From Mycolicibacterium moriokaense (lineage in GTDB: Bacteria; Actinomycetota; Actinomycetes; Mycobacteriales; Mycobacteriaceae): a stretch of DNA of 64,000 bases. Of this stretch, positions 27,253 through 35,659 are shown in pieces (within the stretch, counting starts at the first letter, position 1; each line of letters begins with the position of its first letter). A program made the translations under genes and the position numbers. Below the pieces are notes generated by a model, which saw only the letters and a list, made by a program, of their open reading frames with translations, searched no databases and was not told the DNA's origin. The DNA is taken from the NCBI RefSeq assembly GCF_003201655.1, contig NZ_QJJU01000001.1, forward strand, positions 124,001 to 188,000. Direction: 5' to 3'.

Positions 27253-27956
27253 CGATGAATCTGCCCCGGCTCGCCTCGCGAGAGGAATGGCTGACAGCCC
27301 GCAAGGACCTCCTCAAGGAGGAGAAGGAGGTCACGCTCCGACATGAAGCGCTCAATGCGCGGCGCCGTGAACTGCCCATGGTCAAGTTGGACAAAGAGTA
27401 CGTGTTCGAAGGAATCGACGGGAACGCAAGTCTGCTCGATACTTTCGAGGGCCGTCGCCAACTCATCGTCTACCATTTCATGTTCGGGCCCGACGATAAC
27501 GAGGGTCACAACAGCTGCTCGCTGATGGTTGACAATATGAGCCACGAGGAGCACTTGCACGCTCTCGATACGACCATCGCACTCGTTTCTCGCGCCCCAC
27601 TGAGCAAGCTCTTGGCGTTCAAGGCACGAATGGGCTGGACGATTCCGTGGTACTCGTCCTTTGGCAGTGACTTCAACTACGACTTCCACGTCACCAACGA
27701 CGAGTCCATCGCTCCGGTGCAGTACAACTACAAGGACAAGACCACGCTCATCGAGAGGGGCACGCCCTGGTATGTCAGCGGCGAGTGGCAGGGCCTCAGC
27801 GTCTTTCTCCGAGACGGCGACGAGGTCTATCACACCTATTCGACGTATGAACGGGGAATAGAAGCGTTGGTCAACACCTTCAACTACCTCGACCTCACGC
27901 CACTCGGCAGGCAGACCCACGTCACGCAAATCCAATTTCACGACTCTCATGAGTGA
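27249..27956 (+). CDS. DUF899 thioredoxin-like protein (copy 1)
   Basis: The 235-aa protein matches the DUF899 family: NLPRLASREEWLTARKDLLK, ALNARRRELPMVKLDKEYVF, LLDTFEGRRQLIVYHFMFGP and TTIALVSRAPLSKLLAFKARMGW. The fold is thioredoxin-like, but where copy 2 (48384-49079) has a CPGC pair this one has GHNSCSLM with a single Cys, so a CXXC dithiol reaction is not expected. The start is GTG 27249, overlapping the SDR stop; ATG 27255 is an alternative. No catalytic role is established for the family. Confidence 0.8.
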   Translation: MTMNLPRLASREEWLTARKDLLKEEKEVTLRHEALNARRRELPMVKLDKEYVFEGIDGNASLLDTFEGRRQLIVYHFMFGPDDNEGHNSCSLMVDNMSHEEHLHALDTTIALVSRAPLSKLLAFKARMGWTIPWYSSFGSDFNYDFHVTNDESIAPVQYNYKDKTTLIERGTPWYVSGEWQGLSVFLRDGDEVYHTYSTYERGIEALVNTFNYLDLTPLGRQTHVTQIQFHDSHE

Positions 27957-27982
27957 TGGCGGACAAATCGCGCCAGCCCCCG

Positions 27983-29245
27983 CTAGCCGAAACGAAGCGA
28001 CGGCGAATCGAGTCCGTCGATGCCGTTGTGCGCGAAGCCTGCCCAGTTGCGGCGCACGGTCTCAGCGAGGCGATCGTCGATAGGCCCGCCACCGAGCATG
28101 GGCGCATCGGACCACGCGGGTGCGTCGAACAGCAGCGGCAGTTCGATGCAGTGGCACGCGCGCATCCGCACGGGTGACCAATCAACCCGAAATGTCGCGC
28201 TGCGACCGCCGTATCTACGCCAGGCATCAGCGAGTTGTCTTGCGGGCCTGCCGAACACGCGCCGCGTAACCGCGGCCGCAGCGATCCGCTGGACCGCAGC
28301 ACCCACGCGGCCAAACTGTTTCAGCCGCGCCGCCCGGGGATTCATCGCGACGAACGGCGCACCGTCGTTGCGGGTGTAGCCGATGAGCAACTCAATGCGC
28401 CGGGCGGCGTCGGCCAATCGATGCTCGGCATCCGCAGCGGTGGGCAGCGGATCTGATCCCATGATGGGGCCGAACGGCATACTGCCGATCAATCCGAACG
28501 GCGCCGCGGCGGCCGCTGCCGCTGTCTGGGCATCCAGTAGCTCGCCTGTGGTGATTGCGTTCGCGGCCGACCGCATTGCGGCCGTCATCGCATCGCGACC
28601 ATCACGGATCCCGATCGGCGCGCTCTGCATGATGGCGCGCTGGAACAGCCCGGTCGCCTGCTGGCACAGCAACAATGAGTGCACCGAATCCCCGCCTGCG
28701 GACTGACCGAACACCGTCACCCTCTCGGGATCGCCGCCGAAGGCGCCGATGTTGGCGCGCACCCACTTCAGCGCAAGGACCTGATCGAGAAGACCGAGAT
28801 TGTCGACGCCACTCGGGCTGAGATAGCCCAGGACACCGAGCCGGTAGGTGACCCGCACGACGACGACCCGACCACGGCGTGCGAGCTCGTTGGCGTCGTA
28901 CTTCGGCGCTTCACCACCGCCGGACACATACGCGCCGCCGTGCAACCAGACCATGACGGGCAGCCCGTTCGCGTCGCTTGGCGCCGTGACCGAGAGCACC
29001 TGGCAGTCCTCGCTCAGCGCGAGGCCGTCGATGACTGGGCCGGTGACCCACTGCAACCGGGACGGCAACTGCGGGCAGGCGGGGCCACGCGCGGTGGCGT
29101 CGAGGACGTCGGACCACGGCGGCATCGGCTGCGGTGCGGCGAAGCGGGCGGCCCGGCCATAGCGAATCCCGCGAGCGTGCAGCAGTGCGCCGTCGTCCTC
29201 GGCCAGCAGAGATCCCGCCGGTGGGTCCAGGCGCCGACGCTGCAC
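27983..29245 (-). CDS. Type-B carboxylesterase
   Basis: The 420-aa protein has the type-B esterase signatures: VMVWLHGGAYVSGGGE (oxyanion hole), VRVTYRLGVLGYL, DQVLALKWVRANIGAFGGDP, and VTVFGQSAGGDSVHSLL with the nucleophilic Ser. A late His in RACHCIELPLLF fits the catalytic triad. It is shorter than the usual 500 residues, with a reduced middle, and no signal peptide is seen, so it is likely cytosolic. The GTG at 29245 is the best start, but no ribosome site is obvious. Substrate unknown. Confidence 0.82.
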   Translation of the reverse strand: MQRRRLDPPAGSLLAEDDGALLHARGIRYGRAARFAAPQPMPPWSDVLDATARGPACPQLPSRLQWVTGPVIDGLALSEDCQVLSVTAPSDANGLPVMVWLHGGAYVSGGGEAPKYDANELARRGRVVVVRVTYRLGVLGYLSPSGVDNLGLLDQVLALKWVRANIGAFGGDPERVTVFGQSAGGDSVHSLLLCQQATGLFQRAIMQSAPIGIRDGRDAMTAAMRSAANAITTGELLDAQTAAAAAAAPFGLIGSMPFGPIMGSDPLPTAADAEHRLADAARRIELLIGYTRNDGAPFVAMNPRAARLKQFGRVGAAVQRIAAAAVTRRVFGRPARQLADAWRRYGGRSATFRVDWSPVRMRACHCIELPLLFDAPAWSDAPMLGGGPIDDRLAETVRRNWAGFAHNGIDGLDSPSLRFG

Positions 29246-29573
29246 CCGTTCACGGTAGTGCCCGTGACACCCCGCTTCGGCACGAATACCGGGTCGGCAC
29301 GTCGCACGGTTCCGCGAGTTCCAGAAGCGTGTGAGCCAGGCACGCCTGCGGCCGTTCTGCGGCAGCTAGCCGAGCAGCTTTGTTTGCCAAATTGAGGCCC
29401 ACGCCACACCGGTGTTGCCGAATATGTGGTCCATTCCTGCCAACCGCCGATCAATTCCTGCCATCGGAATTAAACCCCTGACCTCCTGGTTTAAGGAGTC
29501 AGACCGGGCGAAGAGGAAGTACAAAACCGGCCGACGGGACATCCGGAAGACAGATAAAGAAGAAGGCACCAAG
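29246..29573. other. Intergenic region of about 330 bp with repeat pair
   Basis: This stretch separates the divergent carboxylesterase and the secreted peptide gene. It has no convincing gene. It contains the ATTCCTGCCA pair, an imperfect dyad (TGACCTCC ... GGAGTCA around a TGGTTTAA-like centre, about 29478-29506), and an A-rich purine leader before the peptide start. Promoters for both neighbours are expected here; I cannot place their hexamers with confidence. Confidence 0.5.
29433..29463 (+). repeat. Paired direct repeat upstream of secreted peptide B
   Basis: ATTCCTGCCA occurs at 29433-29442 and 29454-29463, exactly 21 bp apart, about 110 bp before the ATG at 29574. The shared core TCCTGCCA and the 21-bp period are the same as upstream of secreted peptide A (21347-21375, opposite strand). 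Confidence 0.6.
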
Positions 29574-29741
29574 ATGAAGAAGTTCGGATTTGCCACAGTC
29601 ATCGCCAGCGGATTGGCCGCCGCAGTCCTCGGCTTCGCAGGACCGGCCCAGGCCGACTCCATTCACCACGACTGGGTTCATGACATCCAACAGCAGGTGA
29701 GCGTTCCGCACGTCGACACGAGCGTGCAGCAGAGCCGCTGA
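29574..29741 (+). CDS. Small secreted peptide, MKKF type (copy B)
   Basis: The 55-aa product starts MKKFGFATVIASGLAAAVLG, with likely cleavage after AQA. The mature part is a short polar peptide (DSIHHDWVHDIQQQVSVPHV, then DTSVQQSR) without Cys. AGAAGAAGG precedes the ATG. Its signal peptide is nearly the same as that of copy A at 21072-21293. A strong hairpin terminator follows the stop, which supports this as a separately transcribed gene. Function unknown. Confidence 0.65.
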   Translation: MKKFGFATVIASGLAAAVLGFAGPAQADSIHHDWVHDIQQQVSVPHVDTSVQQSR

Positions 29742-29755
29742 CAACGCATCTCAAC

Positions 29756-29788
29756 AAGAGGGGCACTCCGGTAGGGGGTGCCCCTCTT
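29756..29788. terminator. Strong intrinsic terminator, probably bidirectional
   Basis: AAGAGGGGCAC pairs with GTGCCCCTCTT as an 11-bp perfect stem, extendable by three pairs (one G-U) around a short loop. It lies 15 bp after the stop of secreted peptide B and just before the stop of the convergent membrane protein, with A-rich and T-rich ends on the two sides, so it can serve both transcripts. Confidence 0.85.
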
Positions 29789-29794
29789 CGTATG

Positions 29795-30178
29795 TCAGCG
29801 GGTGCGCCGAGACCGGACGAACCCAAGGATCGCTGCGCCAATGAACGGCACCGGGGCGAAGGTAGCGATGAGGGCGCTCTTGGTACCGACGAGGGGCTTG
29901 CTGCGTAGCCCGAGAACAAGGTCGGCGGCGTCGCTTGTCAGACCGACTGCGGCCCAACGCTGGAACTCCTTGTCGTCGTTGCGAGCCCAGGCCGCCAACC
30001 CGCCCGACCCGAGGACCAGGTCACGGATGCCGATCGTCTGTAAGAGCAGAGTTTCCGTGCCCGATCCTGGCGAAAAGAATCGGCCCGGCGCGAGGATCAT
30101 CGCGGCGCCAACGCCGAAACGAGCCGTCGCGACCACGGCCAGAAGTGGGGACCGAGTTCGGGGCTGGTCGTCCGTCAC
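29795..30178 (-). CDS. Small four-helix membrane protein (DUF4267-like)
   Basis: The 127-aa protein has a short polar N-terminus (TDDQPRTRSP) and about four hydrophobic segments: LLAVVATARFGVGAAMILAP, a middle pair around IGIRDLVLGSGGLAAW and TSDAADLVLGL, and a last helix FAPVPFIGAAILGFV ending in basic residues. The pattern RDLVLG ... D..D suggests the DUF4267 family; I am not certain of the number. The start is GTG at 30178. It diverges from the FAD oxidoreductase gene, with 45 bp between starts. Function unknown. Confidence 0.6.
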   Translation of the reverse strand: MTDDQPRTRSPLLAVVATARFGVGAAMILAPGRFFSPGSGTETLLLQTIGIRDLVLGSGGLAAWARNDDKEFQRWAAVGLTSDAADLVLGLRSKPLVGTKSALIATFAPVPFIGAAILGFVRSRRTR

Positions 30179-30223
30179 ACGTCCACCGTAGCCGCTGGTG
30201 GCACGTGTTAATGTTTGGCCGCC

Positions 30224-31354
30224 ATGAAGCGCAACCGCATCGTTATTGCCGGCCTCGGCGACAGCGGCGTGCTCACCGCGATCCGGCTGGCCCGCCATGC
30301 GGAGGTAGTCGGAATCTCAGCCAAACCGGCACTGGTGAGCGGGCAGGAGCTGGGCTGGCGGCTATCCCGCCCGCACGAGTGGGCGCGCGCCAATTGGATC
30401 CCGTTCGACAGGTTCCGCGGCCTTGACAAGGTGCGCACGGTGCACGGCTCGCTGACCGGGCTTGACCTCGCTGCCCGGACAGTCGATGTCAGGCACGACG
30501 ACGGGTCGACCTCGGTCGAAGGCTATGACGCGCTGGTCATCTCGACGGGAGTGGCCAACGGATTCTGGCGCCAGCCGAACTTCCAGTCGGCAGACGACAT
30601 CAGCGCCGACCTTCGCGCCGCCCACGACCGCCTGGCGAACGCGAGTTCGGTGATCGTCGTCGGTGGCGGCGCGGCGGCCGTCAGCAGCGCCGCCAATCTG
30701 GCGAGGACATGGCCGCAGAAGCGGGTCGACCTCTACTTCCCCGGTGAGCGCGCCCTGCTTCAGCACCACCCACGGGCGTGGGAACGCGTCGAGCAGCGCC
30801 TCGCCGAAGTCGGGGTGGTGCTTCATGCGGGCCACCGCGCAGTGATACCAGACGGATTCGCGTGCGATCAGATCACTGCCGAACCGGTCCAGTGGAGCAC
30901 CGGTCAGCCGCCGACCAAGGCAGATGCCGTGCTCTGGGCGATCGGAAAGGTGCGACCCAACACTGCCTGGTTGCCTGCCGACCTGCTCGACGAACACGGC
31001 TTCGTCCGTGTCACTCCGGAACTACAGGTTCCCGGTCACCGGGGCGTATTCGCGGTCGGTGATGTCGCGGCGACGGACCCGCTTCGGACGTCGGCTCGCA
31101 ATAGGGCCGACGGCCTTCTGGCCCATAACGTCCTCGCGGAGTTCGAAGGACGGCCGCTGCGCAGCTACCGTCCGCCGAAGGGGCGATGGGGGTCGGTGCT
31201 CGGCCCGCAGCGCGATGGTCTTGAGGTGTTCGCGCCGAACGGCCGCGCCTTCCGCTTCCCCGCATGGTCGTTCGACCGTGTCCTGATGCCGCTCATCGTC
31301 CGGTGGGGCATCTATCGGGGAGTGCGCGAAAATCGCCCGCTCTCTGAGGTTTAG
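30224..31354 (+). CDS. FAD-dependent pyridine nucleotide oxidoreductase
   Basis: The 376-aa protein has two nucleotide-binding sites: an N-terminal RIVIAGLGDSGVLTAIRL (FAD) and a second VIVVGGGAAAVSSAANLA near residue 145 (NAD(P)H), plus the FAD-contact motif HRGVFAVGDVAATDP. This is the layout of NDH-2/AIFM2-like oxidoreductases, and the LVISTG segment before the second site fits. There is no redox-active CXXC pair. The C-terminal 60 residues are basic and aromatic (FDRVLMPLIVRWGIYRG) and may touch the membrane. The start is ATG 30224 rather than TTG 30215. Its stop overlaps the stop of the convergent serine hydrolase. Confidence 0.82.
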   Translation: MKRNRIVIAGLGDSGVLTAIRLARHAEVVGISAKPALVSGQELGWRLSRPHEWARANWIPFDRFRGLDKVRTVHGSLTGLDLAARTVDVRHDDGSTSVEGYDALVISTGVANGFWRQPNFQSADDISADLRAAHDRLANASSVIVVGGGAAAVSSAANLARTWPQKRVDLYFPGERALLQHHPRAWERVEQRLAEVGVVLHAGHRAVIPDGFACDQITAEPVQWSTGQPPTKADAVLWAIGKVRPNTAWLPADLLDEHGFVRVTPELQVPGHRGVFAVGDVAATDPLRTSARNRADGLLAHNVLAEFEGRPLRSYRPPKGRWGSVLGPQRDGLEVFAPNGRAFRFPAWSFDRVLMPLIVRWGIYRGVRENRPLSEV

Positions 31355-32598
31355 CGCTTACCCCCGCCACGCGGGATCTCTGCGGTGATGCGGTCCAGCA
31401 GTGCCGGGTAGCGCTTGGCCTCGCGGTGCCCGCCGGGCTTGCCGCTGCTGATCAGGCCGGCCGAAAGCCCGCGTTCAGGGTCGGCCCAGACCGCGATGTT
31501 CACCAGCCCGGTGTGGCCGAATGCGGCAGGCGCATTGTGCCCGAACGGCCCGAACCGGTTGGAGCCCAGCATGTATCCGGTACCCCACCGCAGCGGCACC
31601 AGCCCCGTCGCGATGTCCGGCCGGAGCCTGCGGCACTCCCTTGTCGCTGCGTACAGGGTCTCCGGCCGCATGATGCGCACACCGTCGAGTTCGCCTCCGC
31701 GGCGCAGGATCTCGGCGAAGCGGGACAGCTCGTCGGCGGTCGAGACGGTGTTTGACGACGGCACTACGCCCGTGAGGAACCGCCGCGAATTCGAGTACGG
31801 GATGATCTGGCGCATTGTGCCGCCGACGGCGGTGCGGAACGCCGCGGCAAGCGGTGCAGGCAACGGCCTACCCGTCGGATGGCTCGGGGCCACGAGGGGG
31901 ACGTCTGCTTCGGTCACGCCGTAGTTCGTCCATCTGAAACCGAGCGGTTCGAGGATCTCGGCGGCCAGAATGTCGCGAATGTTGCGGCCGGTGGCCGCCG
32001 AAACGATCTCACGCACCAGCGGCCCCCACGTTAGTGCGTGGTAAATGTGCACCAGCCCAGGCCGATAGATCGGCCTGAGGTTGCTGAGCATCTCGCGGGC
32101 GTACTCGCTGTCGTCCATGCGCTTGAGGTCGGGCGGCGGCCCGGTGACGAACGGAACACCCGCGCTGTGGGTCATCACGTGCCGGATCGTGGTGCGGTCC
32201 TTGCCGTGACTGGTGTAGCCGGGCAGGTAGTCGCAGACTCGGTCGTCGAGAGAGAAGGCGCCCCGGTCGACGAGCATAAGCACGACCGTTGTGGTCATCG
32301 CCTTGGCCGCGGAGTACACGCAGAACGGGGTTTCGGTTGTGACCGTTACCTTTTCGGCGTCGGGAGAGTCGTCGGGGCCGTTGCCCCAGCCGTGACCGAT
32401 GGCCCTGTTGAGCACGACCCTGCCGTTGTGCCGCAGGCACAGCTGCAGCGCCGGATGCATGCCTGCCGAATACCAGTGCCGCGCGGCCTGCCAGATCCGT
32501 TCGACGGCAGCGGAATCGATCGCGGAGTGGTCCTCGTGGCTAACCGCCGTGACGGCGTCGAGGTCGGCGGGGACGCGGATCCTGCCGTCCTCCGTCAT
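31351..32598 (-). CDS. Beta-lactamase-fold serine hydrolase (EstB/LpqK-like)
   Basis: The 415-aa protein is a class C beta-lactamase/penicillin-binding fold enzyme of the esterase type. The SxxK nucleophile motif is SAAK in [13 protein letters not shown]; the second motif Tyr is in [12 protein letters not shown]; and the region [16 protein letters not shown] near the C-terminus corresponds to the KTG-like strand (HTG here). No signal peptide is present, so it acts in the cytosol or at the membrane face. Its ATG overlaps the nitrobindin TGA (ATGA), so translation is coupled. The natural substrate is unknown; an ester is more likely than a beta-lactam. Confidence 0.85.
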   Translation of the reverse strand: MTEDGRIRVPADLDAVTAVSHEDHSAIDSAAVERIWQAARHWYSAGMHPALQLCLRHNGRVVLNRAIGHGWGNGPDDSPDAEKVTVTTETPFCVYSAAKAMTTTVVLMLVDRGAFSLDDRVCDYLPGYTSHGKDRTTIRHVMTHSAGVPFVTGPPPDLKRMDDSEYAREMLSNLRPIYRPGLVHIYHALTWGPLVREIVSAATGRNIRDILAAEILEPLGFRWTNYGVTEADVPLVAPSHPTGRPLPAPLAAAFRTAVGGTMRQIIPYSNSRRFLTGVVPSSNTVSTADELSRFAEILRRGGELDGVRIMRPETLYAATRECRRLRPDIATGLVPLRWGTGYMLGSNRFGPFGHNAPAAFGHTGLVNIAVWADPERGLSAGLISSGKPGGHREAKRYPALLDRITAEIPRGGGKR

Positions 32599-33089
32599 GC
32601 CCGCGTCCTGTGCAGCGTCGCGGCCAAATGGTGTTGGAGCGGCTGACCGACAGCGCCCAACCGCAACGTGTATGTCAGTTCGTCGCCGTCGACCCGAATC
32701 GAACGGCTCAGTGCCGTCACCTCTTTGGCCGACGAGGTGCGCCCGATCGCCGTCGCAGTCAGCTCCATCTCCAGCGTCGTTCCCGTGATCGACAGCGTGC
32801 CCTCCTGGATCTCCGTAATGCCGGTTGGATGGGCAAGCACGAGCTCGACGCGGTCCGGCGACGGCACGCGCAGGTATCCGGTCTCGGCGTGCAGCGGGCG
32901 GCCGTCGTCGTCGGCCTTCGTCCGCTGGCCGTACACCAGGAACGGCTTGCCGACGTGAGCGAACGTCACTTCCTCGATATAGCCGAACGACTCGATCGTC
33001 GTGTACTCGCCGGCGCCCTTGCCCGACCAGGTGCCGAGCAGGGGAGCCAGGACAGCGATGCCGGGGTGGAGATCGGCCACGTCGGTCAC
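32595..33089 (-). CDS. Nitrobindin-like heme protein (Rv2717c/THAP4 family)
   Basis: The 164-aa protein has the nitrobindin signature GTWSGKG with APLLG before it, followed by [20 protein letters not shown], very close to Mycobacterium Rv2717c. The His-rich C-terminus ([11 protein letters not shown]) supplies the axial heme ligand. Family members are ten-stranded barrels that bind ferric heme and isomerise peroxynitrite to nitrate. The start is GTG 33089 (GTG 33080 possible). It is first in a two-gene unit with the serine hydrolase and diverges from the Rv1155-like gene with 53 bp between starts. Confidence 0.85.
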   Translation of the reverse strand: MTDVADLHPGIAVLAPLLGTWSGKGAGEYTTIESFGYIEEVTFAHVGKPFLVYGQRTKADDDGRPLHAETGYLRVPSPDRVELVLAHPTGITEIQEGTLSITGTTLEMELTATAIGRTSSAKEVTALSRSIRVDGDELTYTLRLGAVGQPLQHHLAATLHRTRA

Positions 33090-33142
33090 CCTACGGCGGC
33101 ACCACGGAATAGCAGGCATGCGGTCATGGGTTGGCCGTTGAT

Positions 33143-33574
33143 ATGACCGCCACCACATTCGACCCCCATACGTTGATCGCCGAGGCCCGACTCGGCGTGC
33201 TGGCCACGATCAAGTCGAACGGCCTGCCGCAGCTATCTCCGGTGACACCCTTCTATGACAGGGACGCGGGCGTCGTCTACGTGTCGATGACCGAGGGTCG
33301 CGCCAAGACGGCGAACCTGCGTCGAGACCCGCGCGCCGCGCTCGAGGTGACCAGTTCCGATGGCTGGGCGTGGGCGACAGCCGAGGGCGCGGTGGCCCTG
33401 ACCGGGCCGGGAACCGACCCACACGGTCCCGAGGTCGAGGCGCTCGTCGACTACTACCGCAGCGCCGCAGGCGAGCACCCGGACTGGGATGAATACCGCA
33501 GCGTCATGGTGTCAGATCGCCGGGTGCTGATGGCGATGACGATCGACCGTGTATACGGCGAGAAAATCCGCTGA
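33143..33574 (+). CDS. F420/flavin split-barrel protein, Rv1155-like
   Basis: The 143-aa protein closely follows Rv1155: [76 protein letters not shown] and [22 protein letters not shown]. This is the FDOR-B (PPOX-like) split-barrel group, in which members bind F420, FMN or heme-breakdown products. It is cytosolic and dimeric in known cases. The start is ATG 33143; TTG 33131 would add four residues. It diverges from the nitrobindin gene, and the pair may both be part of nitrosative/oxidative defence (inference). Confidence 0.85.
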   Translation: MTATTFDPHTLIAEARLGVLATIKSNGLPQLSPVTPFYDRDAGVVYVSMTEGRAKTANLRRDPRAALEVTSSDGWAWATAEGAVALTGPGTDPHGPEVEALVDYYRSAAGEHPDWDEYRSVMVSDRRVLMAMTIDRVYGEKIR

Positions 33575-33577
33575 CCG

Positions 33578-34036
33578 TCAGGGAGTAGCGGGCGCGGCGG
33601 GCGGGGGCGCTCCTGGCCCGTGGGCGATGATGGGCGCGAGTTGGCCCAGCTGGCCGAGCAGATCACCGGGACTCTGCACGGGTACGGGGGCGTCGGTCAG
33701 CTGCCACGCCTGGCATTCGTTCGTCGTGAACGAGGTATCGGTCGGCGCGATCTGAATGATCTGCGCCTTCTTGGTCAGCGCATTGTCGACGATGTCGGAC
33801 CCGCTGACGCGCTTCCAGTAGCACGCGCCGTTGCCGACTGGGCCTGCCGAGCTGTAGTTGCCTGGCTGTATGTCCTTGCCTACTGCGTATGTGCCGTCGG
33901 CATCGATCGTCGTCTTGGGCGCAGGCGGCGGACCCGGTGGGGGATCGGCCTGGGCGGTTGCGGCGGACGCGGCTGATGCGCCCATGCCGACGAGAACCAT
34001 AGCTGCCGCCGCAGCGGCTGTTCTTGTCGACCTCAT
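33578..34036 (-). CDS. Secreted mycobacterial protein of unknown function
   Basis: The 152-aa protein has a signal peptide with an Ala-rich core (MRSTRTAAAAAAMVLVGMGA, cleavage after AQA near residue 30), then a Pro-rich stretch. The conserved-looking module is DADGTYAVGKDIQPGNYSSA followed by ACYWKRVSG and a second Cys (TNECQAW), suggesting one disulphide; similar DGTY-VG-DI-PG-Y ... CYW modules are common in actinobacterial exported proteins. A Pro/Ala-rich tail (GPGAPPPAAPATP) ends the protein. The stop lies 3 bp from that of the Rv1155-like gene. Confidence 0.7.
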   Translation of the reverse strand: MRSTRTAAAAAAMVLVGMGASAASAATAQADPPPGPPPAPKTTIDADGTYAVGKDIQPGNYSSAGPVGNGACYWKRVSGSDIVDNALTKKAQIIQIAPTDTSFTTNECQAWQLTDAPVPVQSPGDLLGQLGQLAPIIAHGPGAPPPAAPATP

Positions 34037-34109
34037 GGATGCCAGAGTAGTCGCTAAGACCGGCTAACGAAAAGCCGCTGTTGAACCACCAGCGGTAGCG
34101 TGCCTCGAT

Positions 34110-35192
34110 GTGACGACGCCGCGCGAGCCGTATCGAGTCATCCAGTGGGGCACCGGCGCGGTTGGCGCCGAGATGATGATCGCGGCCCTTGACGGCAGGG
34201 CCGGCCTGGAGTTGGTCGGGGCCAAGGTGTATTCCGAATCCAAACACGGCACAGACGTGGGCACACTCGTCGGGCGCGATCCGGTCGGCGTGCTCGCCAC
34301 CGCCGACACCGCCGAGGTCATCGCGATGCCTGCCGACTGCGTGCTCTACACACCGCGCACCACCGACCTCGACGAGGTGTGCGCGATCCTGGCCAGCGGC
34401 AAGAACGTCGCGACGACGGCGTTCCTGTTCCACCCGGCCCGCCTGCCCGCGCCCGACCGAGATCGCGTGCTGGCCGCCTGCGAACAGGGCGGCACCAGCG
34501 TGCACGGCAGCGGCCTGAACCCTGGCAACCTTTCTGGTGTGCTGCCGCTGGCGCTGTCAGGGATGAGCCGCACCATCGACAAGGTCACCCTGCAGGAGCG
34601 CGCTGACTGGTCGGTGTACCCCAGCACCGGCATCACATTCGACAACATGGCCTTCGGCGAGCCCGTCGAGCAGATCAACGCGGCGACCAACGAGTTCCTT
34701 GCCTTCAACAGCTCGATCTTCACCGAGCAGGTGTGGCTCATGGCGGATGCGCTGAACGCCGGTATCGACGAGGTAACCGCAACGGTGGAAGCCGTTGCCG
34801 CCCAAGAGGATCACCAGATCTTCGACCATGTGCTGCGCGCCGGCACGACGGCGGGGCAGCGGTGGAACTGGACCGGCCGTCGCAACGGCGAACCGCTGAT
34901 CGAGATCGAAACACTGTGGACCGTTGGCGGCGAGTATCCCGACCACTGGCCGCGTCCGAAGGACGGCTGGACGTTGACCATCGAGGGCGACCCGTCGATG
35001 CGCACACACTTCTTCTCGCTTGCGAGCTTCACACGTCCCGCAAGCATGGACGAACACGTGCGCTCTGCGAATGTGGCGACCGCGATGCAGGTCCTCAACG
35101 CCGTACCTGCGTTGTGCGAGGCCCCACCGGGCTTCGCAACGTCGGCGTCGCTGCCCCTCGTCCGCAGCCGTGTGGGGTTCGGCAACGCGTAG
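34110..35192 (+). CDS. DapB-like dihydrodipicolinate reductase-family protein
   Basis: The 360-aa protein has an N-terminal Rossmann domain (YRVIQWGTGAVGAEMMIAAL, GxGxxG type) and reads as a member of the actinobacterial group annotated as dihydrodipicolinate reductase or 2,4-diaminopentanoate dehydrogenase-like: CVLYTPRTTDLDEVCAIL, GKNVATTAFLFHPARL, GSGLNPGNLSGVLPLAL and NATNEFLAF-like stretches near residue 190. These enzymes bind NAD(P) through the N-terminal domain. True lysine biosynthesis is unlikely, since this group is typically about 360 aa rather than 245. The start is GTG 34110. Physiological substrate unknown. Confidence 0.7.
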   Translation: MTTPREPYRVIQWGTGAVGAEMMIAALDGRAGLELVGAKVYSESKHGTDVGTLVGRDPVGVLATADTAEVIAMPADCVLYTPRTTDLDEVCAILASGKNVATTAFLFHPARLPAPDRDRVLAACEQGGTSVHGSGLNPGNLSGVLPLALSGMSRTIDKVTLQERADWSVYPSTGITFDNMAFGEPVEQINAATNEFLAFNSSIFTEQVWLMADALNAGIDEVTATVEAVAAQEDHQIFDHVLRAGTTAGQRWNWTGRRNGEPLIEIETLWTVGGEYPDHWPRPKDGWTLTIEGDPSMRTHFFSLASFTRPASMDEHVRSANVATAMQVLNAVPALCEAPPGFATSASLPLVRSRVGFGNA

Positions 35193-35251
35193 GTTCTCCT
35201 CCGATCGGCATACTCGTAGTCGGCATCGACAAACAACAGATTGAGGTGGCC

Positions 35252-35659
35252 GTGCGGCTCGACCTGCTCACCCCCGGCATCGAAGTTGGTCTCGTCACCA
35301 CCAACCTCGACGCAATGGTCGCCTTCTACGAAGGTTTCCTCGAGTTGGAGTTTCAAGGCGAGCTAGCGTTCCCGGGCGGGTCGCAGCGGCGCTACTCGCT
35401 CGGCAACGGCGTGGTCAAGCTCGTCACCTACGAGACAGCGCCGCCCATGCCTGCCACTCCCGGCGGTGGCCGCGCGCAGGCGGGCGTCAGATACTTCACG
35501 ATCGGGGTGAAGAGCCTGCGGGCAGTGGCGGAAGCGTTCGACGGCTCCGAGTACGAAGTGGTCGAGCCGGTGACCGAGTTCGCGCCGGTGCCCGGCATGG
35601 GCTGGATGTACGTCGCCGACCCCGACGGCAACTGGATTGAACTATTCGGAACCCTGTGA
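35252..35659 (+). CDS. Glyoxalase/VOC superfamily protein
   Basis: About 135 residues forming one vicinal oxygen chelate domain: EVGLVTTNLDAMVAFYEGFL is the usual first module, LGNGVVKLVTYET its second strand pair, and GMGWMYVADPDGNWIELFGTL the last, with the terminal Glu as metal ligand. Members include glyoxalases and extradiol dioxygenases, and substrate cannot be predicted. The start is GTG 35252, five bases after GAGG; GTG 35246 is also in frame. Its TGA overlaps the GTG of the rhomboid gene (GTGA), so the two are coupled. Confidence 0.78.
   Translation: MRLDLLTPGIEVGLVTTNLDAMVAFYEGFLELEFQGELAFPGGSQRRYSLGNGVVKLVTYETAPPMPATPGGGRAQAGVRYFTIGVKSLRAVAEAFDGSEYEVVEPVTEFAPVPGMGWMYVADPDGNWIELFGTL

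Noticed and set aside
31351..32598. The serine hydrolase as a beta-lactamase resistance gene
   Set aside because: It has SxxK but an HTG in place of KTG, no signal peptide and the esterase-type layout, so a resistance role is not supported.
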